Assembly: GCF_001592965.1 (NCBI RefSeq)
Contig: NZ_LRPC01000028.1
Span: forward strand, 372,001-436,000
Source of the DNA: Roseivirga spongicola
GTDB lineage: Bacteria > Bacteroidota > Bacteroidia > Cytophagales > Cyclobacteriaceae
Direction: 5' to 3'
DNA: 64,000 nt
Part shown: one piece after another, positions 24,785 through 33,960 of the stretch
Position numbering within the stretch: position 1 is the stretch's first letter
How the letters are laid out: each line of letters starts with the position of its first letter
Program-made: the position numbers and the translations under genes
Notes under the pieces: model-generated
What the model was told of the DNA's origin: nothing
Seen by the model: only the letters and a program-made list of their open reading frames with translations
The model's database searches: none

Positions 24785-27316
24785 ATGAGACTCACTACGC
24801 GCGTAACTGGCGCACTACTACTTTTCTGTTTCACATCAATTTTATACGCTCAGGCACCTGAAAAACCCAATGCGGCTGAACTAAAGCAAGCACTGAACAA
24901 ACTAGAGGTACTTGGTTCAGTAATGTACTTGGCCGCTCATCCAGATGATGAGAATACTAGGCTAATTGCTTACATGGCTAATGAAAAGAAGCTCAGAACT
25001 GCATACTTGGCTATGACAAGGGGAGATGGTGGTCAAAACTTGGTAGGTACGGAAATCAGAGAGCTACTGGGCATAATCCGAACCCAAGAACTATTGGCAG
25101 CACGTAGAACTGATGGTGGTGAGCAGTTCTTTACCAGAGCGAATGACTTTGGGTATTCTAAAAATCCTGATGAGACATTCGAAATTTGGGAAGGAGAAGA
25201 TGTGCTTAGCGATGTAGTTTGGAACATCAGAAGGTTTAGACCTGATGTAATTATTACTCGTTTTGATACCACCCGCGATAATAGTGGAAGAATGCACGGC
25301 CACCATACTGCTTCAGCAATTCTGGCTCAACGAGCTTTTGATATTGCAGCCGACCCTAAGGTTTTTCCTGAACAATTGAAATACGTAGACACTTGGCAAC
25401 CCAAAGGACTCTATTGGAACACTTACAACTTTGGAGGAAGGTTTACTTCAAGCCATGAAGATCAGCCAGGATATTTTGCAATAGACTTAAATCAATACAA
25501 CCCGCTACTTGGTAAGTCATACGATGAAATTTCAGCCTTAAGCAGAAGTCAGCATAAATCTCAAGGATTCGGAAGTACGGGCAGAAGAGGTAATATCCCT
25601 GAGTATTTGAGACATTGGAAAGGAGATCTTCCAAAGAATGATGTGTTCGAAAATATTGATCAGACTTGGGCTCGTGTGGAAGGAGGAAAAGAAATTGGTG
25701 AGTTAATTAAAAAGGCCAATGAAAACTTCGATATACAGAATCCGTCAGCTAGTGTAGCTGAGTTGTTAGTGATTAGAGAGAAAATTAGTGCATTAAAAGA
25801 CGAGTACTGGAGAGAAGTAAAAGGTGCAGAACTGGATGGAATCATAAAAGGAGCCCTAGGCCTTTATGTGGAGCTTGTCGCTAGCGATTACTCTGCGGTT
25901 AACGGTCAAACACTCAATATTTATGGTGAAGCTATAAATCGGTCTGATGCAAATGTAGAATTAGAAACAATCAGCTTCGATGGTTACGATGTGGTTTTAA
26001 AGCCTTACCAGCCTCTTAAAAACAATGAACGCTTCGATGTAGCTGCTGATTTGGTACTAAGAGAGAATAAAATTTCTCAACCTTATTGGTTAGAAAAAGA
26101 AGCTTCATTGGGAATGTATACTGTCGAAAATCAGCGTATGCGCGGTTTACCAGAGAACTCACCAACTATTGAGGCTACGTTTAATTTCAAGGTTGAAGGA
26201 AAGCCTTACAGTTTTTCGGTTCCTGTGGTTCATAAAACCAATGACAGAGTCGATGGAGAGGTATATCGCCCATTTGTGATTACACCACCTGTATTCGTGA
26301 ATACGCAACAGTCCGTGCTAATTTTCCCAGACAATGAAACCAAACAAATTGATGTAACTGTCATCGCAGGTAAAGATGATGTTTCTGGCAAAGTGAGTTT
26401 GTCTCTTCCTGCGGGATGGAAAGTGAGCCCTGAATCGTTAGACTATAGTATTGCCAAAAAGGGTGGTGAGTATAGAGCCGAATTCCAAGTATTACCACCT
26501 GCAGGAGCTTCTGAAGGTTTTGCGAAAGCACAAGTAACCTATGAAGGGAAAACCTACAATAAAGGGCTAAAGATTATTGATTACGGATATATTCCTACCC
26601 AAACTATTTTTCCTGAAAGCCAGGCCAAGATTGTAAAGCTAGATTTGAAGAGAAAAGGACAGTTTGTTGGGTATATCATGGGTTCTGGCGATGCTGTTCC
26701 AGAAGCCTTAGAGCAAATCGGTTATAATGTTACGCTTCTAGACCCAGAGAATATCACCACAGAGTCAATTGCAGATTATGATGCAGTCATCATCGGTGTT
26801 CGAGCCTACAACACCATTGATAGAATGCGTGTGATTCAGCCTGAGTTGATGGATTATGTTAAGGAGGGAGGAACATTAATCGCTCAATACAACACTTCAA
26901 TGAGCAATCAGCCACCTATTGGTCCTTATTCTTTTAGTATCTCAAGAGATAGAGTTACTAAAGAAGAGGCTGAGGTTAGAATTTTAGCCCCAGACCATCC
27001 AATTATTGATGGTCCAAATAAGATCACCTCAAAAGACTTTGAAGGCTGGGTTCAAGAAAGGGGACTATACTTTCCGAACCAGTGGGATGAAAGATATACG
27101 GCAATTTTGTCTGCTAACGATCCGGGAGAATCACCAAAGAATGGTGGTTTACTAGTGACCAAGTATGGCGAAGGTTATTTTGTATATTCGGGCTATTCAT
27201 GGTTCAGAGAACTACCTGCTGGAGTCCCTGGGGCATTTAGAATTTTCACGAATATGATTTCACTAGGTCAAGATAAGCCTAATTCAACCTCGTTGAATTC
27301 TGTTGAAAACAAGTAG
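24785..27316 (+). CDS. Large secreted PIG-L family deacetylase
   Basis: 843 residues with an N-terminal signal peptide (cleavage near residue 22, after ILYAQ or just before). The Zn-binding motif AAHPDDE (about 51-56) and the HGHHTA histidines (about 171-174) define a LmbE/PIG-L hydrolase that usually removes acetyl groups from GlcNAc-type substrates. Beta-sandwich-like regions follow, then a C-terminal class I amidotransferase/ThuA-like fold (about 640-830; VIIGVRAYN, EGGTLIAQYN). The stop is 1 nt before a 45-aa membrane-protein gene, itself coupled to a sodium symporter. The substrate is not identifiable. Confidence 0.88.
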   Translation: MRLTTRVTGALLLFCFTSILYAQAPEKPNAAELKQALNKLEVLGSVMYLAAHPDDENTRLIAYMANEKKLRTAYLAMTRGDGGQNLVGTEIRELLGIIRTQELLAARRTDGGEQFFTRANDFGYSKNPDETFEIWEGEDVLSDVVWNIRRFRPDVIITRFDTTRDNSGRMHGHHTASAILAQRAFDIAADPKVFPEQLKYVDTWQPKGLYWNTYNFGGRFTSSHEDQPGYFAIDLNQYNPLLGKSYDEISALSRSQHKSQGFGSTGRRGNIPEYLRHWKGDLPKNDVFENIDQTWARVEGGKEIGELIKKANENFDIQNPSASVAELLVIREKISALKDEYWREVKGAELDGIIKGALGLYVELVASDYSAVNGQTLNIYGEAINRSDANVELETISFDGYDVVLKPYQPLKNNERFDVAADLVLRENKISQPYWLEKEASLGMYTVENQRMRGLPENSPTIEATFNFKVEGKPYSFSVPVVHKTNDRVDGEVYRPFVITPPVFVNTQQSVLIFPDNETKQIDVTVIAGKDDVSGKVSLSLPAGWKVSPESLDYSIAKKGGEYRAEFQVLPPAGASEGFAKAQVTYEGKTYNKGLKIIDYGYIPTQTIFPESQAKIVKLDLKRKGQFVGYIMGSGDAVPEALEQIGYNVTLLDPENITTESIADYDAVIIGVRAYNTIDRMRVIQPELMDYVKEGGTLIAQYNTSMSNQPPIGPYSFSISRDRVTKEEAEVRILAPDHPIIDGPNKITSKDFEGWVQERGLYFPNQWDERYTAILSANDPGESPKNGGLLVTKYGEGYFVYSGYSWFRELPAGVPGAFRIFTNMISLGQDKPNSTSLNSVENK

Positions 27317-27317
27317 T

Positions 27318-27455
27318 ATGAAGGAAGAAAATCCTGAAGAGGAAAAAGTCAGATTCTTATTTTTTAATAGCTGGGCAGGCGTATACGGTTTCGTTTTATT
27401 TGTCTTAGCTGTATGTATCTCTTTGTTTTACCTCATTACAGTTAGTTATTCATGA
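27318..27455 (+). CDS. 45-aa single-pass membrane microprotein coupled to a symporter
   Basis: A short frame with a charged, acidic N-terminus (KEENPEEEKV), an NSWAGVYGF turn and one hydrophobic span (about 22-42). It starts 1 nt after the PIG-L stop (TAG-T-ATG) and its TGA overlaps the symporter ATG (ATGA). Such tight packing on both sides argues that it is translated. By position it may be a small accessory subunit of the symporter, as seen with DUF997/YhdT-type partners of SSS carriers. That is inference. Confidence 0.7.
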   Translation: MKEENPEEEKVRFLFFNSWAGVYGFVLFVLAVCISLFYLITVSYS

Positions 27456-29158
27456 CTAGTATAGATTGGATTGTACTCTTTGGTACACTCATTTTCATTG
27501 TGGCCTATGGAATCTGGAAAACTCGAGGCGAAAACACAGTAGACGGATATTTAAGAGGTGGAAATGACAGTAAATGGTGGGTGATAGGCCTTTCTATTAT
27601 GGCAACTCAGGCAAGTGCAATTACCTTTCTTTCTACTCCTGGTCAGGCTTATACCGATGGAATGCGATTTGTGCAATTCTACTTCGGTTTACCCGTAGCC
27701 ATGATCATCATTTCGATCTTCTTTCTACCATTATATTACAAAGCTAAGATTTATACTGCCTATGAATATCTAGAGGGCAGGTTCGACTTAAAGACTAGAT
27801 TACTTGCTGCATTTATCTTTCTAATTCAGAGAGGTTTAGCAGCTGGTATTACAATCTATGCTCCATCTATTATTCTTAGTGCTTTGCTTGGTTGGCCATT
27901 GCAACTGACAACAATCGTAATTGGTGTTTTGGTTATTCTTTACACAGTATCTGGTGGGACAAAAGCCGTTACGCAAACTCAGAAGCAACAAATGGCTGTA
28001 ATGATGGGAGGAATGATTGTAGCTGGTGTTCTCGTGGTAATGTCATTGCCAGATGGTGTGGGTTTCAAAGATGCCATGCATGTTGCTGGAAAAATGGGGA
28101 AATTGAACATTGTCAATTTTGAATTCGACCTTCAGGATAGATACAGTTTTTGGTCGGGAATGACGGGCGCTGTTTTTCTCTTCTTGTCTTATTTTGGCAC
28201 AGACCAGTCACAGGTTCAACGCTATTTATCAGGCAGAACCTTGAAAGAAAGCCGTATGGGGCTTATGATGAATGGATTGCTTAAAGTGCCAATGCAGTTC
28301 GTAATTCTATTCATAGGGGTTATGGTCTTTGTTTACTATCAGTACAATCAACCACCAATTTTCTTCAATGATACCATTAGGGAAGAGGTTGTGGCTAACG
28401 AAGAGTTTGGTCAAGACTTTCTCAGTATGGAGTCTGAATACCAAGATATCTTCAATGAGAAACTGCAGGTAGTAAAAGACTTGAATGAAGCCGTAGAATC
28501 TAACAGTGAAACACTTATTGAAACTAGTAGGCATGAGCTAAATAGACTCCAGAATGAGTCTGAAGAGCTTCGAGAAGAAGCAAAATCACTGATAAGTCAA
28601 GCTTTGCCAGAGAGGGAAACCAATGACAAAGATTACATCTTCATGAACTTTGTGATGAACACCATGCCAGTGGGTATAGTAGGTTTATTGTTTGCGGTAA
28701 TATTCTCAGCAGCCATGTCATCTACTTCATCAGAATTGAATGCCTTGGGTTCAACTACGACCATAGATTTCTATAAGCGAACGGTCAATAAAAATGCTAG
28801 TGATGCCACATACCTAAAAAACTCCAAGCTGTTCACTTTAGCATGGGGAGTATTGGCCATCATTTTTGCTTCGACACTTAACCTTTTTGAGAACTTAATT
28901 CAAGCAGTAAACCTAATAGGGTCATTGTTTTACCCTATAGTGCTCGGAATCTTTGTAGTGGCATTCTTCTTCAAATCCATTAAAAGCAATGCAGTGTTTA
29001 TTGCGGCTATTATTAGCCAGTTTGCTGTAATTGGGGTGCACTATCTCAATGTGCAAGGAATTGCAGGGCCACTAACTATGGGATACTTATGGTACAATGC
29101 CTTCGGATGTATCTTAGTGGTTGTTCTAAGTTATGTGGTTAGAATTTTCAAAAACTAG
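27452..29158 (+). CDS. Sodium:solute symporter (SSS family)
   Basis: 568 residues with about 13 membrane spans. The N-terminal WIVLFGTLIFIVAYGIWK, the GGNDSKWWVIGLSIMATQASAI-like region (residues 35-57) and SAAMSSTSSELNALGSTT are typical of the SSS/SGLT fold, including the Na2-site serine/threonine region. An acidic, coiled-coil-like loop of about 80 residues (roughly 310-395; LNEAVESNSETLIETSRHEL) interrupts the membrane part. It probably imports the product or substrate of the neighbouring PIG-L deacetylase. Its 3' end overlaps by 11 bp the convergent nuclease gene. Confidence 0.92.
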   Translation: MTSIDWIVLFGTLIFIVAYGIWKTRGENTVDGYLRGGNDSKWWVIGLSIMATQASAITFLSTPGQAYTDGMRFVQFYFGLPVAMIIISIFFLPLYYKAKIYTAYEYLEGRFDLKTRLLAAFIFLIQRGLAAGITIYAPSIILSALLGWPLQLTTIVIGVLVILYTVSGGTKAVTQTQKQQMAVMMGGMIVAGVLVVMSLPDGVGFKDAMHVAGKMGKLNIVNFEFDLQDRYSFWSGMTGAVFLFLSYFGTDQSQVQRYLSGRTLKESRMGLMMNGLLKVPMQFVILFIGVMVFVYYQYNQPPIFFNDTIREEVVANEEFGQDFLSMESEYQDIFNEKLQVVKDLNEAVESNSETLIETSRHELNRLQNESEELREEAKSLISQALPERETNDKDYIFMNFVMNTMPVGIVGLLFAVIFSAAMSSTSSELNALGSTTTIDFYKRTVNKNASDATYLKNSKLFTLAWGVLAIIFASTLNLFENLIQAVNLIGSLFYPIVLGIFVVAFFFKSIKSNAVFIAAIISQFAVIGVHYLNVQGIAGPLTMGYLWYNAFGCILVVVLSYVVRIFKN

Positions 29159-29978
29159 CAGAGCAGATTTCCTCGCATTCGGCTAAAACCTTCTGATGCT
29201 TTCTTGGGTCTATTGGCCCTAGAAGTTCTGGGTTCTTGCTCAACTGCTGGCATAGCACTATGTCCTCCTCCATCAATACTTGTTTTTCCTTCTTTGTAAG
29301 TGAAAAGAGACAAGTGATAGGATAGAGACCAGAAAGCTCAATGCGTTCTCTGAGACTTCCTTTTTTAGGGTAATCCCAAGAAACTAGCTTTAGACCATAG
29401 CATTGGCCATACTGTTCAGCATCTGAAGTAAATCGGGTATTTATGATTATCCAGCATTCAGAGTCTCTCTTTTCACTGGCAGATCGTAGTCCATTTACAA
29501 TGTCGTTGTACCTAGAGTGCACATATAGAGGGATTTTAACATCGGATTTATAGCCAGCATTTCTGTGATGTTTGCATTCTCCAACAATTAGATGGTCATC
29601 AGTATGAGCGAAAATATCAACTTCATGTTTTAAGCATTTTCCCTGAACTTCAATACCAACCTCAACATCATATCCTTGATAGGCGAGTAGTTGACCAACA
29701 AAGTGCTCGAAAGGATAACCAGATGGGCCAAGTTCTAAAATGGCGTTCTTCAACTTGTATTTACCTGCCAACTTTTGGCTAGAGCTTCTCAATAATTGAT
29801 ACGCTTTTTTATAAATACTTCTGGTCGAAGTGGTCTCATCTAGTTCATTGAGAATTTTATTGGTAATTGTGCTGATCAGTTCTTCTGAGGCTCCAGAATT
29901 AAAAAGTGATTGCCTAAGTTTGTTTTCATCGAATTCTACAATTTCTCCCGATGCTTTTTTTACCCATTTTTGACTCAT
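29148..29978 (-). CDS. ATP-cone domain fused to an Mrr-like PD-(D/E)xK nuclease
   Basis: 276 residues. Residues about 4-88 form an ATP-cone (VKKASGEIVEFDENKLRQSL; TTSTRSIYKKAYQLL), the nucleotide-sensing module of ribonucleotide reductases and NrdR. Residues about 88-200 are a restriction-endonuclease-like fold with Glu91 (FEHFVGQLL), Asp121 (HEVDIF) and Glu134/Lys136 (VGECKHH), a complete catalytic set. The C-terminal tail is of unknown fold. It is divergent from a DnaQ/GIY-YIG gene 38 bp away. A cytosolic DNase whose activity responds to (d)ATP is plausible but unproven. Confidence 0.82.
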   Translation of the reverse strand: MSQKWVKKASGEIVEFDENKLRQSLFNSGASEELISTITNKILNELDETTSTRSIYKKAYQLLRSSSQKLAGKYKLKNAILELGPSGYPFEHFVGQLLAYQGYDVEVGIEVQGKCLKHEVDIFAHTDDHLIVGECKHHRNAGYKSDVKIPLYVHSRYNDIVNGLRSASEKRDSECWIIINTRFTSDAEQYGQCYGLKLVSWDYPKKGSLRERIELSGLYPITCLFSLTKKEKQVLMEEDIVLCQQLSKNPELLGPIDPRKHQKVLAECEEICSASF

Positions 29979-30016
29979 ACTGGCATAAAATACGAATTGT
30001 TACTTAATTTCAATCT

Positions 30017-31348
30017 ATGTACGCTATTGTGGATATTGAAACTACGGGGAGCTCGGCAGCGCACGGAAAAATTACTGAAATAGCCATACTCATTCATGAC
30101 GGTAAAAGGGTGGTAGATGAATACCAAACCTTGCTCAATCCTGAGTCATACATTCCATCTAATATCACCGCTTTAACGGGTATAAGCAATGAAATGGTAG
30201 AAGATGCACCTCGCTTTTTCGAAGTAGCTAAAGAGGTACATCAGATGCTAGAAGGAAACATATTTGTAGCTCATAATGTCAACTTCGACTATTCATTTAT
30301 AAAAAAGGAGTTTCAAGACCTAGGCGGCAATTTGAACTTGCCAAAGCTCTGTACGGTCCGCTTAACCCGAAAGGTATTCCCCGGCCTTAAGTCGTATAGT
30401 TTGGGTCGTTTAGGAGAGCATTTCGGTATTGAAAACTCAGCACGGCACAGAGCTATGGGCGATGCGAGAGCGACTGCCGAATTGATGGATCTTATTCTAG
30501 AAAAGGAGAATGGAGAAATTGAATTCTTTCTAAAAAAGAATAGTAAAGAGGCCGATCTGCCACCCAACTTAAACCGTCAGGTTTTTGAAGAATTGCCTGA
30601 GGTTACTGGAATCTACTACTTTCATGATGAGCACGGAAAGGTGCTTTATGTAGGAAAGGCGAATAACATTAAAAGAAGGGTTCGAAATCATTTCTCAAGT
30701 ACAGATGTAATATTCAAGCAACAGCTAAAAGATAAAATTCACGATGTTTCATTCGAGATTTGTGGTGATGAATTAATAGCGTTTCTCAAAGAGTCATATG
30801 AGATCAAAAGGCTATTCCCCAAGTTTAATAAAGCACAGAAATTTCCGACAGCGAAGTTCGGACTCTATCATTATGTAGATGGGAGCGGGGTAAATAGAAT
30901 ATCGGTTGGAAAGGTTCAAAGGGGCCTTAAGCCCATTAAAGCATTCCCTTCGTTTGATAAAGCGAGGAGCTTTCTTATTCAATTTGCAAAGCAATTCGGG
31001 TTGAACCCAGAGCATTGTGGTCTTCCGGCCTCCTTACTAAATTATCATGGATATTCTTACGATAGTTCAAGTGAGATGGGGCTAAATGAGCGATTCGCTA
31101 ATGCGCTTAAAGACTTGGACGCAGTAGGAGACTCCTTCTGTTTAGTAGGAAAGGGGCGAGACGTCAATGAAGTTTCGCTGGTATTGGTGGAGCAAGGCAA
31201 GTATCAAGGCTATGGTTATGCGGAAACATCATTTGCAATTGAGAACATAGATAACATTAAGGACATTATCCATCTCTATCCGGAGACACCAGATATACAA
31301 AGCATTATTCGTCAATTCAGGGAAAAAAGGCAGTTGATAAACCTTTGA
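30017..31348 (+). CDS. DnaQ-like exonuclease fused to a UvrC-type GIY-YIG domain
   Basis: 443 residues. The N-terminal DEDDh exonuclease (about 1-165) shows Exo I VDIETTG, Exo II HNVNFDYSF and Exo III HRAMGDARAT. A GIY-YIG nuclease follows (about 195-275; TGIYYFHDEHGKVLYVGK, KRRVRNHF, Glu in DELIAFLKESYEIK). The C-terminal ~165 residues are unassigned. This domain pairing is known in bacterial epsilon/UvrC-Cho-like proteins presumed to act in DNA repair. It shares a short divergent promoter region with the ATP-cone nuclease. Confidence 0.88.
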   Translation: MYAIVDIETTGSSAAHGKITEIAILIHDGKRVVDEYQTLLNPESYIPSNITALTGISNEMVEDAPRFFEVAKEVHQMLEGNIFVAHNVNFDYSFIKKEFQDLGGNLNLPKLCTVRLTRKVFPGLKSYSLGRLGEHFGIENSARHRAMGDARATAELMDLILEKENGEIEFFLKKNSKEADLPPNLNRQVFEELPEVTGIYYFHDEHGKVLYVGKANNIKRRVRNHFSSTDVIFKQQLKDKIHDVSFEICGDELIAFLKESYEIKRLFPKFNKAQKFPTAKFGLYHYVDGSGVNRISVGKVQRGLKPIKAFPSFDKARSFLIQFAKQFGLNPEHCGLPASLLNYHGYSYDSSSEMGLNERFANALKDLDAVGDSFCLVGKGRDVNEVSLVLVEQGKYQGYGYAETSFAIENIDNIKDIIHLYPETPDIQSIIRQFREKRQLINL

Positions 31349-31510
31349 TAAAAATCAAGTGAGGGTTAACCCTTTGTAATTTGTATATTAAATGAGTTAA
31401 ACGGCAAACAGAATCTCTTCTGAAACGTTTAAACTGTAGTCTCAACTCAGCAATCAGAACTTGTAGTAATCTTTACTAAAAATTATGGTTGAACTTTTAA
31501 GAATATGGAA

Positions 31511-31696
31511 ATGACAAAGTCTAAAGAAATAGGAGGAAAGATCCTTAAGTATGCTGAAGAGAAAATTCAGTTACGTTCTAGCGAAACCACAGCTAGATTA
31601 AGAAAGTATGTAAACGACCTTAGCGAGGTTAGCAAAGAGCTTATGTATAGTAGTGCTCTGAGGGCCAGCAAGTCTGCCTTGGTAATGAAAAAGTAA
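31511..31696 (+). CDS. Small helical protein, 61 aa, unknown function
   Basis: A Lys/Glu/Ser-rich, mostly helical protein (GGKILKYAEEKIQLRSSETTARL). It may start at 31505 or at the ATG at 31511; a nine-codon upstream frame (31485-31514) ends in a TGA overlapping the latter, which favours 31511. A clean terminator begins directly at the stop, supporting a real short transcript. No family recognised. Confidence 0.55.
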   Translation: MTKSKEIGGKILKYAEEKIQLRSSETTARLRKYVNDLSEVSKELMYSSALRASKSALVMKK

Positions 31697-31722
31697 ACCG
31701 ACTCCCAAGTCGGTTTTTTTTG
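31697..31722 (+). terminator. Terminator of the 61-aa gene
   Basis: ACCGACT and AGTCGGT form the stem around CCCA, followed by eight T. A second, weaker hairpin (TCCCAAAATGGGA and T-rich tail) follows at about 31731-31754. Confidence 0.8.
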
Positions 31723-31832
31723 GTATATGAGTCCCAAAATGGGATTATTCTTTTTGCCACTTCCTCTTATTTGCTCATTTTTGATCGATTTTACTGCTTG
31801 GTAGGGTTATTGTTCCCACAACCGTAGAATTA

Positions 31833-32774
31833 TTGCGTGTAAGTAGTATTGTGTTAGAGAGTATAAATACATCTTCTTTTGTATGTCCAATTTCTGGTAA
31901 GTCACTCAGACTTATGTCACCAGAGGAGCTTTCTATTGTCAATCAGAAAATTGCTAATGGTGAACTTTATTTTCACCCCGGAATACAAGTAGAAATTAGC
32001 TTGGAGCAAGGGTTAATCACTGAAAATCAAACCTATTTCTATCCGATTGTAGACGGTATTGTTCTGCTGAGAAAAGATACTGCAGTTACCGCGAAGAACA
32101 GAACAAAGAATCCTCTTCTAAGAGTGACTCAGCAAACTGTTGAAGCTTTTTATACAGAGTTTAAACCTCTTAAGAAAGGAGATAATTCACACGTAGGTTT
32201 AAAGCAAATGCGCAGTAAGCCTCTTTCTAACGATCAGCTGAAAGAACTTAAAGGCCTTTTGCCTAGATCTGGAGACTGTTTTCTAAGTGCTGTAACTCAT
32301 GATGTAGACGCTTTACATAACCTCGTTTTCAATACCCATTTTAATCAATATCTGCATATAGATTTTTCTTTAGACCGACTTATTGCTATAAAAGCAGAGA
32401 TGAAGGATAATACCTTGTTGATTCTCTGTGATAATGCCAACCTACCTTTTGCTGAAGAGTCTATTGATGCATTGTTCTCTTTCGACTATATTAATGAGTA
32501 TGACAAGGCAGATCAAACGCAGGCTTATCGAGAGTTAAAACGTGTACTAAAAGGGAATGGGCATTCCGTTGTTCTTTATGATAAGGATAAACCATTACAT
32601 GCTCAAGCTCAATTTAAGTCAGATCAATTGTCTAAAAAGGCTTTAGGAATTGTGGCGCCATGGAAAAAGAAAAAGGTACCGTCCATCTATTTTCACCCTG
32701 TGAAAACCTATTCTAATGACGATACTTCGGGCGATTTATATACCAAAACATCGCTCGGAAGACAATTCTCCTAA
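31833..32774 (+). CDS. Methyltransferase-like protein with a degenerate SAM motif
   Basis: 313 residues from a TTG start at 31833; a GTG at 31851 is also in frame. The N-terminal part (FVCPISGKSLRLM...) resembles the Trm112-like zinc-ribbon-type leader found before type-11 methyltransferases, but with only one Cys. The later part has NANLPFAEESIDALFSF and ELKRVLKGNGHSVVLYD, matching post-motifs of class I methyltransferases. The glycine-rich SAM loop is not evident (SGDCFLSAVTHD), so the protein may be inactive. No close neighbours in operon. Confidence 0.6.
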   Translation: MRVSSIVLESINTSSFVCPISGKSLRLMSPEELSIVNQKIANGELYFHPGIQVEISLEQGLITENQTYFYPIVDGIVLLRKDTAVTAKNRTKNPLLRVTQQTVEAFYTEFKPLKKGDNSHVGLKQMRSKPLSNDQLKELKGLLPRSGDCFLSAVTHDVDALHNLVFNTHFNQYLHIDFSLDRLIAIKAEMKDNTLLILCDNANLPFAEESIDALFSFDYINEYDKADQTQAYRELKRVLKGNGHSVVLYDKDKPLHAQAQFKSDQLSKKALGIVAPWKKKKVPSIYFHPVKTYSNDDTSGDLYTKTSLGRQFS

Positions 32775-32834
32775 TTCGGAAAACCGAGCCAAACCTTTTG
32801 TACGTAAATCTAGTTAGGCAAACAAAGGCTATTC

Positions 32835-33371
32835 ATGAAAGCAAAGATCATTTTAATATCAGGTTTAGTTATAATTCTAATTTCTAGCATTTTCGCAACC
32901 AAGCGATCTAAGGCGTTTCAAGATCAAGACCCTAAGAAGAAGGAGAAATACGAAATTCAGTTGACTGAGGAAGAATGGAAGCAGAGGCTGACACCTAAGC
33001 AATATTATGTTTTAAGAGAGCAGGGCACCGAACCACGAGGTGGTAAATACGATAAGTTTTATAAAGAAGGAATTTATTATTCTGCTGCTTCATTGCAGCC
33101 AGTTTTCTCTAGTGAGACCAAATATAACTCATACTCTGGTTGGCCAGCTTTTTGGAAACCAGTATCGGATAGCGCAATAGAGCTTAAGAAAGATACCTCT
33201 CTTGGTATGGTGCGTTGGGAAGTAGTGGATAGTAAAAGTGGTTCACATTTGGGACACGTTTTTGAAGACGGTCCAGAACCAACTGGCTTAAGGTATTGCA
33301 TTAATTCAGATGCTTTAATCTTTGTGCCAAAAGGAGAGAAGCCTCCTAAATTCAAAAAAGACGATAACTAA
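32835..33371 (+). CDS. msrB: Methionine-R-sulfoxide reductase MsrB, exported, Zn-free type
   Basis: 178 residues. An N-terminal hydrophobic segment (about 4-22) should export or anchor it. The MsrB core has [44 protein letters not shown], with catalytic Cys at about 155. The two CxxC zinc pairs of the classical form are replaced (SAAS and DSKS). It reduces methionine-R-sulfoxide in envelope proteins. A terminator follows, then a MazG-like gene and msrA, forming an oxidative-damage repair neighbourhood. Confidence 0.9.
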   Translation: MKAKIILISGLVIILISSIFATKRSKAFQDQDPKKKEKYEIQLTEEEWKQRLTPKQYYVLREQGTEPRGGKYDKFYKEGIYYSAASLQPVFSSETKYNSYSGWPAFWKPVSDSAIELKKDTSLGMVRWEVVDSKSGSHLGHVFEDGPEPTGLRYCINSDALIFVPKGEKPPKFKKDDN

Positions 33372-33403
33372 TTCCAGCGCAAAAGAATTATTGATTAACA
33401 TTG

Positions 33404-33431
33404 GCCTGAAACTAAATTTCAGGCTTTTTTT
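33404..33431 (+). terminator. Terminator of msrB
   Basis: GCCTGAAA and TTTCAGGC form an 8-bp stem around CTAAA, followed by seven T. Confidence 0.8.
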
Positions 33432-33439
33432 ATTGAATT

Positions 33440-33916
33440 ATGGAAGAACCAAAAGCACTTAATAGCGTAGCAGAATTTCACAAAACTTTCAAACATCCCA
33501 TACTCAGTTCCCCTCAAATACCTTCAGAAGATAGGTGTAAACTGAGGGTTTCTTTAATTGCGGAAGAACTAAAGGAACTTGAAGAAGCCATTAATGATAA
33601 GGACTTGGTTGAAGTAGCCGATGCACTTTGTGATATTCAGTATGTTCTTAGTGGAGCCATTTTAGAGTTTGGCCTTGCAGATAAATTCAAAGAGTTATTC
33701 GATGAGGTTCAGCGCTCAAACATGAGTAAAACTTGTAAAACCATGGAAGAGGCAGAAGCTACTCAGAAATTCTATTTAGACAAGGATGGTACAGAGAGCT
33801 ACATAGAAGAGTCTGACGGGCATTTCTTGGTATATAGATCTTCCGATAACAAGACCTTAAAGTCAGTGAATTACTCACCGGCCGATCTAAAAAGTAGGCT
33901 GGCTGACCACCTCTAA
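33440..33916 (+). CDS. MazG-like nucleotide pyrophosphohydrolase
   Basis: 158 residues. The helical core with RVSLIAEELKELEEAI and VEVADALCDIQYVLSGA carries the ExxE...ExxD metal-binding pattern of the all-alpha NTP-PPase superfamily. The C-terminal 50 residues form an extra segment (YSPADLKSRLADHL). It likely hydrolyses damaged or non-canonical NTPs. Its placement between msrB and msrA fits clean-up of oxidised metabolites, though the substrate is unknown. Confidence 0.82.
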   Translation: MEEPKALNSVAEFHKTFKHPILSSPQIPSEDRCKLRVSLIAEELKELEEAINDKDLVEVADALCDIQYVLSGAILEFGLADKFKELFDEVQRSNMSKTCKTMEEAEATQKFYLDKDGTESYIEESDGHFLVYRSSDNKTLKSVNYSPADLKSRLADHL

Positions 33917-33960
33917 AAACCTTTGACTTACTGAGGGCGTTATCAAAGCGAACGTAAAGA

